A stretch of 64,000 nt of DNA from Diploscapter coronatus. Its lineage: Eukaryota; Nematoda; Chromadorea; Rhabditida; Rhabditidae. Numbering within the stretch: position 1 is the first letter of the stretch; each line of letters begins with the position of its first letter. Under the pieces are notes generated by a model. That model was not told the DNA's origin. It ran no database searches and saw only the letters and a list, made by a program, of their open reading frames with translations. The stretch lies in NCBI GenBank assembly GCA_964036155.1, contig OZ038422.1, positions 44,105,201-44,169,200 on the forward strand, written 5' to 3'. The position numbers were made by a program, and so were the translations under genes. Positions 1 through 10,244 of this stretch are shown here, in pieces.

Positions 1-2593
1 AGACGTCGAAGCTGAACAGGTGAAATTCGACCTTCAAATCTTTAAATTTCACTTTTTCCTATGAAAAATATCCATAAGACTTTCCTAGAATCAAATACTA
101 ATCGAATCAATCAATGTCTTTGCAGCAATACACGGAATTGACAGGGGAAATCGACGAACTGATTGAAGTCGTCCAGAAGAAGGATGCAGAAATCGCTGCA
201 TTCAAGGAGCAGTTGGCTGAGAAACAGAAGACTGAAGCCAAACTGAATGAGAATCTGGAGAGTTATAAAGCTGTCATGCAGAGGCAAAAGGAGATCATCG
301 AAAATTTGAGGTTAGCTATCAGAAAGGAGCAAAAATATTTAACTAGGACGCTATTATCTTTTAGTATCAAGATGATCTTCATAGATGCTTCAAGATTTTC
401 GTTTCAATATCATGCAAAAGTCTAAAGGGGTCATAACACAAGATTTCTTCAACGCGATTCAAGATAAATGCGTCATAATTCTATCAGAACCTTGCACTAG
501 AAATAACGTGAATACAGTTACTTCATTCTTTATTCTGACGCCTACCTCCCAAAGGGTGTGGCTCTTTCGATAGAGAGAAGTGATTCATTTTCACGAGAAA
601 AAGTGTCATTGATTTTTCTGGATACTTACGACAGTTCATGATGAAATTTCTCTTATCAAGGCATATTTTTGTGAACTATTTCTATAAAGGACAGCAGCAT
701 GTAAACTAAGGAGCAAAAATCTCAGAATATGGAGAAGAAAGGAACAAACGTTTTAATTTGGAAGTTTCGATTTGCAGAGAGGAACTGGATGCAGAAATAG
801 CGAAGTCGGCTCAATTGTTGAAGGAAAAGGAACGACTGACGAAGGAAGCGACAACAGCCAAAGAAAGGATGTCGGAGAGCATGCTCGCCAAGGAAGCACT
901 CATCTCCATCCAGTTGGACGATTTGCACAGGGAACTCGACAAACAAAAGACCATCATCAATGGAACCAGTGTCGCGCAGATTGTTAACAAGGTAAGGAGG
1001 AATAATTAGAGATTATACGAAGTATATGAATTTTTCACTATTTATATTTTCATTCCTCGAAGAAACGTCTCTCAAAAATGCTCACAATAAACAAACTTCA
1101 AGATATTCCGTTAAACAGCCTGAAAATATTTTCAAATTTCTCTATCATAGCCAAAAATGACAAAATATTTTTCCCAACAAAAACAATATTTGCTTGATTT
1201 CAGTGGGAGAAACGAGTAGAAGCACTGGAGAATTCGTTACGCGAGAGAGACGTGATCATCCACACTCAGTCGCAGCTGATCAAGGAGCTGAGGAGAGGGA
1301 CTCAGACTCCGAGTCCGAACCAGATCAGCTCAGGCAGCAACAACAACAATCTGCACAGGCACAGCACTTCCAATGGACACCCACAAAGGAGTCGGAGACA
1401 TGCTTCGGGTTGGTGGACGAAACTTATCAAATATATCCCGAACTGAGATAAATTACTAAGATCTATCTGATTAAAGCTCCAATTGAGTTTTTACTCTGTT
1501 CAAAAATGTCGATCCAATCTTATTATATATGTCGTTTTACGAGGAGAGAAACACCTAATATCATACCGTTTTTGCTAATTCTTTCACCGATAAGGGTTTC
1601 ATATGCCCTAATCACAAGTCTGAAGGCGAAAAGAGAAACCGCGACCTTCCTGGCTTTGGAAATCCATAAAACTGCCTTACAAGATGGGAGGATAGTATGT
1701 GAAATTCAAATTATAAATTAGCATCACTATTTCTCTATAATCTTCATTGCATAAGACAGTTTTATGGATTTCAAAAGTCAGGATAATCGCAGTTGCACTT
1801 ATTGACCTCAGAATCGTGATCAAGACATATGAAAACCCCTATTCGTGAAAATTTAGCGGAAAAGTCTTATGCCATTATAGGTGAACTTTCCTTGTGAATA
1901 AATTTCAAAAATCGACACACACGATTGATTGATTGATTTCTTAACTTGATTTAGATCTTGCTCATTACCCTATTTAAAGTGATTGGTGAATCATGTGTCA
2001 AAGAAGTCCTGTCATTCTTGAGAAATGACCATAAATTTGACATAAATGAATCGTGTCATTATCCCCACTTATATCCACATTTATCGCTTTTGTAGAAGGA
2101 AAAGCTTGAATCATCGGGATCATGCGCGTAGTCACTATTTCTTCGTAATGACACGAACAATCTATGATCATGATTATGAAAGTGAAGTTGCGAACTGATA
2201 AGCCGAAAATGAAATTATTCAATTTTAGCGAGCAACAACAGTAGCATGGATTCGTTCTACCGAGACGGGCTAGATCCTCGATCGCGAGATCAGTTGCTCA
2301 ATTTTATAATGAGGTAGACAAAGTCGTTTATTTGGAAAAAATGCATTTATATTATAGTTGTTTCTAAAACGAGATTTTATTTTAAAATAAATTTGTAACC
2401 TCGACTATTATATAGATTAATTGATAAAAACGGAATAGACAAATTCTGACGAAATTTCGCATTGTTAACTTAAAATTTCAGTGACCGACCAGCCCAACTG
2501 GCGAACATCTTTGCAATCGGCCGAATTTTGGATCTCAATCCTCATGAAGAAAAGCTCATCGAGCGATTTTTGGCAAGGGAAACTTACGGTTAA
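1..2593 (+). CDS. Golgin-like coiled-coil protein with C-terminal GRIP/GRAB-like module (3' end only)
   Basis: Exons 1-19, 126-310, 778-991, 1204-1408, 2229-2313 and 2482-2593 join in frame; the 5' part lies outside the window. The first exons encode a long charged coiled coil. The exon at 1204 continues it and then becomes a Ser/Asn/His-rich linker. The last two exons encode a short helical module, roughly RDQLLNFIMSDRPAQL followed by IFAIGRILDLNPHEEKLIE, ending in TAA. A terminal hydrophobic/acidic helix pair of this kind resembles GRIP or GRAB domains, which bind Arl1 or Arf1 at the Golgi (golgins, GMAP-210/TRIP11). What is seen is a coiled coil plus this terminal module; the golgin call is inferred. 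The donor at 1409 is chosen because it keeps phase into 2229; reading on would hit a stop at 1446. The 820-base intron after it holds a foldback element. A poly(A) signal AATAAA lies at 2826. Confidence 0.6.
1551..1884. mobile_element. Foldback (MITE-like) element in golgin intron
   Basis: The left arm (about 1551-1680) and right arm (about 1747-1884) are imperfect reverse complements with a short spacer. The best-matched core is TTTGGAAATCCATAAAACTG at 1656-1675 against its reverse complement near 1758. No coding capacity. The small ORF at 1506-1721 lies mostly within this element and is not a gene. Confidence 0.7.
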
Positions 2594-5338
2594 AAACTCG
2601 TCCAAATGAGATGAATGTAATAATGTGATTCCGGTAATTATTCTTCCACTATGTTGATGATTTGAAATGTTTTTTTTTTCATTTTTGCGTTCTAATGTAG
2701 CATCAACTTCTTGTGATTCACTTATGCAAATAAATCCAGTTGTTTTGAAACTACTTCTTACTTTCAGCAACTAAAACTTCTTTCCCTGAATTCAGCTGGT
2801 TGAAATTTTTACATCACTTGGGTCAAATAAATGCTTGAATCTATTTTTCTGTAGGAACATTTGCAGAGCTTTGTACATTCGATCCCTTTCTCTTACTGCC
2901 AACGGTGAATGAAATTTCTGTCAATTTTTGAAAAGAATGTTGAAATAAAAATTGATTCAGTATAATAGAACTTTAAAAATAATAGTATCGATTCTAGATA
3001 TTGAAATTTGATTGCTCTAACTCTAACTAGAATAACAAATGAATCCAAATGAAATTAATCACTAAGTAAATAAGTGGGTTGATAAGTTCTTTTCTCAGAT
3101 AAATCCGAAATGTTCGATTTACGATAATTGTTGATTTTCGTAGTTTTAGTCAAGACTTTGTGCTATTATTTACACCAGTGTGCTTGAATTAGCAAACATT
3201 GAGAGGGCGAAAGAAGGTGAGATCAGCATAGATGAAAGCGGAAAGAGAAGGAAATCGAAGCATTTCGAAAAACCGTCCCCTTTCTTACTTTCCTCATATT
3301 TCCATTCCCACTCATACTCGAACTCCATTTGATCAACTTGTATTTTACAATTCCCCATATTGTTTTGTGATCGTCAAATACTGATTTTCTCATTTCAAGT
3401 TGCGTCTTGAAAATGAGTTTTGCAAGAAATCTCGCTTTAGCCACTTGTAAACAGGTTTGAAATAATAATTGTGAGTTCAGGGTAGAGTAAGGTATGATTC
3501 AACCGTAATGTAAATTGTGATCGTGGAGTATTCGATAGAAAAAGGGCGGCAGAATTAGGCAGTTCGAGAATTTACACAGTAACGAAACGAATTGAGTGAA
3601 GAATGGAAAGTTGCCGTTTTGAGTGGATCTGAATGAGACAAAGACAGACAGAGACAGGGCGGCTGGGAGCAGAAATTGAAGGCAAACGAATCGATAGAGG
3701 AGATGAAAATGAAATTCGCGCAGAATGTGAGAAAGAAGGGCAAAGATAGGTTGAAAACGAGAAAGAAGCAAGAGAAAGAGAGACAACAAAACAACAAAAA
3801 ACTTGTGGCTGTGGCCTTCGAGAGGTAAAAAGTGAGGTAGACCGAGGAAAGAGCAGGGTCAGGCAGACAAACAGTCCGTTTCCCTTGAATTGTCCAAACT
3901 CTCTGCAACGTTTGCCACTGAAACTTCTGCCTGCTCTTTCGACAAATCGGCTCATTTCTCGTGTTACACTTGCCAAACTCAGCACTTCTGCACCTGCATT
4001 TTTCTATATATCTGTGAGGATTAGTAACATACATTTTGCGTAATGATGAAACGCTAGATGCTATTTTTCCACATTATCTAACTCCATTTTTATCTTCACC
4101 CTCTAAACCTATCTATAGCTATTTAATTCATTATTATGTAATTTTCAAATAGTTGCGTTTATTTATTCACCTGCTAGATGAACGTGGCTATGGAAAAATT
4201 TGTTCTTTGACATTGTCCATGTACCCTTTCATTTCAACATGATCAAGCTCAAATGGCTTGTTTCGATATTTCAATCGTCGTTACATTATTCGTTATCGAT
4301 TTATATTCAAACGTGCATTTGATATTGCGAGTACAAAATGATATTCGCGCATGGCATTGTCAAGTTCAAAAACACGAAATGCGTGTCACTCAATGATTCA
4401 ATATCGATGCAATGAAGTGTGAAAATGGATGGCGAATCGATTATTGCAGAGATGTTTAGTGTTTAGTCATGACTGTATTTGGTTAGTAAATTAAGAATTA
4501 GGAAACAAGGGCGTTCGCTATTCATGGGCGTCAGTTGGAGTGTGTCATAAACACAGGGGATGAACGACTGAATCTTTTGCGAATTTATTTTTGTCAGTGT
4601 ACTCAACTTCTTCGGCATTCATGACAAATTTTGCGTCTTCTATTTGGTGTGTTACAAATTTTTCGCCGTAGTGATTCATAAATTCGTAAAATTTATCTTT
4701 GAACCAATAATACTGTTCAGGTTTTAGTAAGTCATGATAGAGTTCTTGTAATTTTCTTGAAAATTAGAAAATTTAAAGCTTTTATAGTTTACCCGAATGA
4801 ATTTCATATTTTATTAAGTATTCCATATGGAACTAGCCGAATTTGGGCTATTTTTTCCATTCAGCGATGCCTCACTCATGTGTCTCATCTCTCTGCCTTT
4901 GTATTTGATGATTCTTAACATGAAATTCGCCTTCAAACGATGTGTCATGGCAACCAAAACAGGCTAAACTTTTTGTTTTCATTTGTTTTGGCGCTTTTTC
5001 GTTTCGTGGCTTTAAAATTTGCGTTGCTAATTTTTTAGTCTTGCAGAACATTTCCCTGGTGTTCTCTTGAAGAATATCCTTTTTCAAAAGCAAAACTCAT
5101 AATTTTGTGTTTTTCTCCATTTGATAATTTATGCAGACGCTTTTTTTGCAATAAGCCTCAACTTTATCCCTCTTGAGATCTAATCTAAAAGCCGAGTCCA
5201 TAAAAGCAGTCGAGCAAATTTCTCATGCCGTATCATGTACTAAAATAATCCCTCGTATAGAATGTTTTCTTCCATGATCGAAATTTAATCTTTTTATACA
5301 TTATAACTTTGTCCTTTAAATTTTCAGATTTCACAAAA
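2594..5338. other. Intergenic, 2.7 kb
   Basis: The 3' flank of the golgin-like gene with AATAAA at 2826, then AT-rich sequence. Between about 3490 and 3990 the plus strand is strongly purine-rich, which opens long minus-strand frames of low-complexity Phe/Leu/Ser protein; nothing in them looks conserved. The end is the bestrophin promoter/leader, with the acceptor-like TTTTCAG at 5321-5327. Confidence 0.6.
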
Positions 5339-8300
5339 ATGACGATATCATATTCCGGCAATTTCATAAAATTGCTGCTGCGTTGGAAAGGCTCCATTTG
5401 GCGATCGGCGTGGAAGGTCGATTGACAAACATTTTTAAGTTCTCAAAGCATTTTTAGGAATTACTTGGCTATCTGATAATATATTATGCGATCCGATTAT
5501 TCTATTTGAAAGGAATCGATTTCATCGACGACGATGAATCAGATCGAAGGAGAATCAGGTACGTTGCATTCGTGCTGATTTTCTGTTCAAAATCTACCAA
5601 CTCTATTTAATAGAACAAGTGTTATTTTAGAGGTAAATTTGAAGCGTTCTGCCGGATGTGCGACGGATATACGAAGCTGATCCCGCTTACGTTCTTACTA
5701 GGTTTCTACGTCAGTAATGGTAAAGTTGCTACTTAGCGTATTGGGTTATGGGTCATTATGGTCCATAACTCAATACGCTGAGTATCCAGCTCGCATGAGG
5801 GGAAACTCTTATCATTTACAGTCGTCAGTCGCTGGTGGAGTCAGTTCCAAAATCTTAACTGGTATTTGATGATTTTTGGAATCAAAGTTATTCGAATTTC
5901 AGGCCCGAAGATATTCTATCAATCCTGTGCACATTCATGACAGCGAATGATGAAAAAACCCAGAAACGAAGACACGCGATCGCCAGATACTTAAATTTGT
6001 CGATGGCGTTAGTTCTGTAAGCTGAATTAAGGATTTATATTCTTTCAACTTGGTTTCTTACAACGTCGTGTTATCAAGAACGAACAATGTTAAAAATATG
6101 TGGGAAGAATAGCGAGCATAAGTAGTCAGTAAATCAATGCTTTGATCTACCCGTTGTCATTTTTACAAGGAGGAAATTGTGCAAACTTTTCACGATTGCA
6201 CTATTTTGAGAATATTCCTTTACTGAAGAATTCTTTTAAAAAATCTTTACATTTATGGGGAGAAATTTTATGAGAGAGGTTTACTATAAAATTCGAAAAA
6301 TCCACTTTGAGTGATTTAAATGGGCTTGGCAAGATAAGGCAACGAGAGAGTCAATAGGTATGGAACAGATAAAATCACGACAGCACGAAGAATGTGATTG
6401 ACCCTTATTTTCACGAATCTAAAAATTCAGGAGAGATGTCTCAAGTAAAGTCAGACTCCGATTTCCTCACGTCTCGAGCTTCATCGCTGCTGGATTGCTT
6501 ACTGAAAAGGAGTACGAGAGAATTGAAAAACTCGACGTAAGCTCTAATTTAGTAAAAAATTCCTTTCCATTTATTTTCAGGAAGAGTGCCTCAATGTTCG
6601 ATGGCTCACGCCATTGCACTGGGTTCAACAGATTCTGCGAAAGGAAGAAGAGGTAATATAGCACATTTTTGAAGGTCTGATTCCCAACCAAATTTCAGGA
6701 GAACAAACCTACCACTTCGTTGTTTAACCATTGCATAACAGAGCTAAAAATCTTCCGCCAACAGTTACGAAGAATCTACGCCTATGATTGGATTAATGTA
6801 CCTCTCGTCTATACTCAAGTGAGCATAAAATGATAACGAGTTGTCCGAATTCTGGTTTCGTTTTATCCAAGATAAAGTCTAATTTATCTATCGAAAACTT
6901 CCTTAGACGAAGTTCGATTGTTTCAGGTAGCCGCGGTTGCGACTTACAGCTTCTTCCTGTTTACTCTATTCGGACGTCAAACATTATTGCCTGACATAAA
7001 GGCGGGCAAGGTGAGTTTTCAAGTCTCCTGATTAACTTTGGATCTCATCAAACTATATTTGTTTTGGGCTCATAGAAAAAGACACCGGGACACCGGGACC
7101 CCGATTAGAAAAAGACATCGGGTTTTCTAAGAAATAGTATGAGAAAGCAAGAGAAGAAAAGAAAAAAGCCGGTGTCTTTTTCTAATCGGTGTCCCGGTGT
7201 CTTTTTCTACGAGCCTTTGTTTTGCCATTTATCTAATGCTCTGAAATTGTAATTTTAAAATTTACGCCAAAACAATTCAGGAAATCGATGTCATCATTCC
7301 TATCTTCACGATCGTCCAGTTCCTATTCTTTGTCGGGCACGTTCAAATATTTCGATAAAAGTTGATAAAAAGAAATTTCAGATGGTTCAAAGTCGGTCAG
7401 GATTTGATGCGGCCTTGGGGGCAGGATGACGACGACTTCGAACGTAATCATAGAAGAATAAGAATCCTCCAAAATAAGACGTTTTCAGTGAATTACATTC
7501 TCGACAGAAATATCGCGATGAGCTTTGCCATTGTGGATCGATTGCAGACAGAAGAGATAGGTAAGAGACTATCGTCTAGCGTGAGCAGGAAGTCTAATAC
7601 AAACCGTTTTTCATTATCAAAATTGAGGCTGTAAAAATCTAAAGTCCATTACCAAGCGAAATAAAATTGTGCAGATATAGATAATATTGATCGCGGAGAA
7701 GATAATGTTCAAGCTTTTTTTTTTAGGAAATTTTAGTCATTATAATTCTGCTGATGAATTTTTAAAGAGTATCAAAAGCGGTACTTTCGACTTATGGGTA
7801 GACCTGACCATCATACCGGCGGCGGAGCCTTTTCAGACTTAGCCGCAGAAAACTCACGAATTTTTTACTTTCTGTTTTTGATCAAATTTGGTATGAAAAA
7901 TGTGCAGAAATTTATGTTGATTTCGAATCTGAAAGCCGCCTTTAGTTTGCATAGATACAGTGATTTAGGATCGAAAAACCGCAGGTTTAATGCTAAAGAA
8001 AAACTTGGAAATTGGTAAAACCATATATTTTCATACATCCCCCACCGAGGTGAATTGAATCTCACTGACCGTTTTCAAAGTTGTCAATTATGCTGAAGCG
8101 CTCTTTAGCATTTCCCTTCACCCATCCTATTTGCACGTAGCCAAGTTTCGAAATACCTTAGTAGATTTGTTGATGACGGATAATCTTCCAGATGAAATGG
8201 ACGAGGATATGTTCTGGAAGGATCGAGAAAATCAGTTGCCCAGACTTCCACACACAACGCAAAGCAGAATGCTGCATGAACACGCTCCTAAACTGCATTC

Positions 8301-8388
8301 CTACGTTGCGATTGGCGAGAAAGACGAAGAAAACAGTTGCAGGGCCACTTGCATCAATTCGAGTAAAAGGAAACGGTTGGTTGAATAA
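5339..8388 (+). CDS. Bestrophin family calcium-activated chloride channel
   Basis: Thirteen exons: 5339-5416, 5458-5558, 5631-5719, 5822-5861, 5903-6016, 6431-6536, 6581-6652, 6699-6818, 6927-7010, 7281-7336, 7382-7443, 7489-7560 and 8192-8388; 396 residues. Family landmarks appear in order: N-terminus MTISYSGNF...[10 protein letters not shown], neck region [11 protein letters not shown] followed by SRWW, the cytosolic [19 protein letters not shown], the [12 protein letters not shown] segment, the GRQTLLP loop, and the acidic Ca2+ clasp WGQDDDDFE followed by the [10 protein letters not shown] helix. Bestrophins are pentameric anion channels of the plasma membrane. The C-terminal tail after the DEDMFW motif is short, as in many invertebrate members. 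Intron 7337-7381 must be GC-AG (GG|GCACGT...TTTCAG) to keep VGWFKVGQ in frame. TTTTCAG ends 11 bases before the ATG, a possible trans-splice acceptor. The final 631-base intron shows nothing recognisable. Confidence 0.93.
5730..5784. repeat. 22-bp inverted repeat in bestrophin intron
   Basis: The arm 5730-5751 (TACTTAGCGTATTGGGTTAT..) pairs with 5763-5784 with two mismatches, leaving an 11-base loop. It fills most of intron 5720-5821. Confidence 0.75.
7067..7215. mobile_element. Foldback element in bestrophin intron
   Basis: The left arm 7067-7121 and right arm 7169-7215 are near-perfect reverse complements built on GAAAAAGACACCGGGACACC. The left arm carries an extra 8 bases (GGGACCCC). The spacer is purine-rich. 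It sits inside intron 7011-7280. A non-autonomous hairpin transposon (MITE) is likely; a miRNA-like hairpin is less likely given the length. Confidence 0.75.
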
Positions 8389-9006
8389 TTAGTTTGGGAG
8401 AAAATCAAAGGTTTCAGGGATCTCCATTGGTAAATGCAATTCTACAGTTACTGCCGTATTATTGCCTCTGTTCGTTGATTTTATGATAATCTGCATAACT
8501 ATTTGTTGAATTCTCAGAAGTATGAATCTTTATATACGTTAATTTATACCTCACACAAAAGTATTGTTTATTTACAACGTGTTTATTGAATAAATATTTC
8601 AAGAATTTTATTATTTCATATCAGCTTGTTTCTTCTCATCATTTTCTTGTGTATTTTTGGATCTTTGCCAAATTAATCTTGGCGGGAACTTTTCCTTCTT
8701 TTGTTCGAACGCTTATTAATCACATGATTGCACTCTCCCATCAATAGATGAGCGTCGTTTGGCGCCATTATGACGAAATCGATGTCTTCTCGAATCATCT
8801 TCCATATCTGTAATTCTCTAAATACAGTCTATTTCTCCTAATGTAAATACGAAGATATTCGTAATTCGATGATAAGAATATGGATGGGCGTGGCCTTGGC
8901 AATCAAGCTACTATAAAAGCCGACGATTTGAATACGAGCACCCATTAAATGATTATCATGTTCTTATTCTTTATTTTAATATTTTAACCTTATAATTTAG
9001 AAAACC
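8389..9006. other. Intergenic between bestrophin and PB1-like gene 1
   Basis: Bestrophin 3' flank with AATAAA near 8589, then AT-rich sequence with no coding signal. The right end carries the TATA box described separately. Confidence 0.6.
8912..8919 (+). promoter_or_regulatory. TATA box for PB1-like gene 1
   Basis: TATAAAAG lies 88 bases before the first exon signal. A start site about 30 bases downstream (about 8942) would give a short leader ending at the acceptor-like ATTTAG just before AAAACCATG at 9007. Confidence 0.5.
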
Positions 9007-9504
9007 ATGGCTCATTCAATTATCTTCAAATTGCGTACTGTTCATCGCGAAACCAGACGATTTACTCTCGAATTCAATGATTTGGAACAATTATACGGGA
9101 AATACATTGCAAAGTTGAGAGAATATAGCGTCAATCAAAGACGTGTTCACTATGTGGATATTTCGGGAGAACCTATCAAATTGGACAGCGCGGAAGAGCT
9201 ACAGGAAGCGATCAAGGCTTTAAATGGAACAAATCGAACCATCGAATTGGTAGAAGCGAAAAAACAGATCACAGAATCGAACAAAGATGAGCGTCGAATG
9301 GCGCATATCAAGAAAATGAAAATTGAGAGCAAAGTTTTGGAGCAGAAACCTCTCCCTAAACACAAGTGCATGAATACAGAAGCGGAAACAAACGAGAATA
9401 ATCCGAACTTTGCCAGTGTGACTTCTGCTGAAGATCTCGATAAAATGGAACTCGAATATGAGTTATTTGGTCTCAAAGATAAGCCATTGGAAAACAAAAA
9501 TTAA
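9007..9504 (+). CDS. Small PB1-domain protein
   Basis: A single exon of 165 residues. Residues 5-80 read as a PB1 (Phox/Bem1, ubiquitin-fold) domain: the basic cluster RETRRFTLEF on strand 2, helix LEQLYGKYIAKLREY, then VHYVDISGEPIKL and a SAEELQEAIKAL motif corresponding to the acidic OPCA region, here weakly acidic. PB1 domains mediate head-to-tail dimers in adaptors such as p62 and atypical PKC. The remainder is a charged Lys/Glu-rich tail without a recognisable domain, so it would act as a bare PB1 adaptor. A Kozak-like AAAACCATGG and an acceptor-like TTTAG precede the start. AATAAA lies at 9627. The next gene downstream encodes a related fold, suggesting an old tandem duplication. The fold call is from motif pattern only. 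Confidence 0.75.
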   Translation: MAHSIIFKLRTVHRETRRFTLEFNDLEQLYGKYIAKLREYSVNQRRVHYVDISGEPIKLDSAEELQEAIKALNGTNRTIELVEAKKQITESNKDERRMAHIKKMKIESKVLEQKPLPKHKCMNTEAETNENNPNFASVTSAEDLDKMELEYELFGLKDKPLENKN

Positions 9505-9689
9505 TCCATTTTTTATCATGATCTTAAATTTTCTCATCAAAATATTTGAATAATGTTTAATATTGATTTCTTATCTTCTTAATTATCGTATTCTTTTTCT
9601 GTAAACTTTACCTGCAATATTTCGTTAATAAATATATTTGTATATACTTCGTATGAAACTTTGATGATCAGTTTTCATTAGAAAGTTCA

Positions 9690-10064
9690 ATGAATAGGGA
9701 GGGCGTGCGTTGCGCACCCATTTCGGTAAGTTCACAGATAAATTTCTCCAAGAATGCACTTGCTTAGAAGATTAAAACAAGTGAAACATCCTACATTGAT
9801 TGGCGGAGATTTCATATTCCAAAGAATTTTACACACGAAGAATTCATAGACTTGCTGTCAGAAGATATTCAATTCGATTTGACGAACGAAGACGAGTCTA
9901 AGCTGACCCTAAACTTCGAAAATATCAACAGTCACATTGATTACACAATGAGGTTTTCATATCGAAAAGGAGAATTCATCGACGTAGAAATCTACAGTAA
10001 GGATAAAAATTCGTCAGGGCAATGTCCATGTCTGAGGAGAGCATTTGAGCATAATCATGATTAG
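9690..10064 (+). CDS. Second small PB1-like protein
   Basis: Two exons, 9690-9725 and 9768-10064, joined across a 42-base GTAAGT...TTAG intron, give 110 residues beginning MNREGVRCAPISK. The middle, DWRRFHIPKNFTHEEFIDLL, matches the basic-strand-plus-helix start of a PB1 domain and resembles RRFTLEFNDLEQLYGKYI of the gene before it. The later acidic segment (TNEDESKLTLNFENI) is poorly conserved. The protein ends in a Cys/His stretch (GQCPCLRRAFEHNHD). Without the upstream exon no ATG lies in front of the conserved block, which is why the spliced model is preferred. AATAAA lies at 10100. Function unknown. Confidence 0.6.
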
Positions 10065-10205
10065 TAGCATCATCCTCGTTTAGAATTGATTGATAAACCA
10101 ATAAACTGTATTCAGTCATTTGATATAATCTCCACTACTATTGTTTATTTGAGTGACCGTTCGTTGGTGTCATTTCGCTTGGAGGGATATCGTATTGCAT
10201 GAGCA

Positions 10206-10214
10206 TAATAAAAG
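10206..10214 (+). promoter_or_regulatory. TATA-like box for the Cys-loop channel gene
   Basis: AATAAAAGG about 30 bases before the ATG at 10245, implying a very short leader. AATAAA at 10100 for the preceding gene leaves only about 100 bases of promoter. Confidence 0.4.
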
Positions 10215-10244
10215 GCTCTAAATTTCACCACTATTGATTTTATA

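Noticed and set aside
1410..1446. Stop at 1446 as the end of the golgin-like protein
   Set aside because: A donor at 1409 joins in frame to two exons encoding a coherent terminal domain, which is more likely the true end.
3555..4034. 159-residue minus-strand frame
   Set aside because: Low-complexity Ser/Phe/Leu sequence arising from a purine-rich plus strand; no conserved motif and no neighbouring exons.
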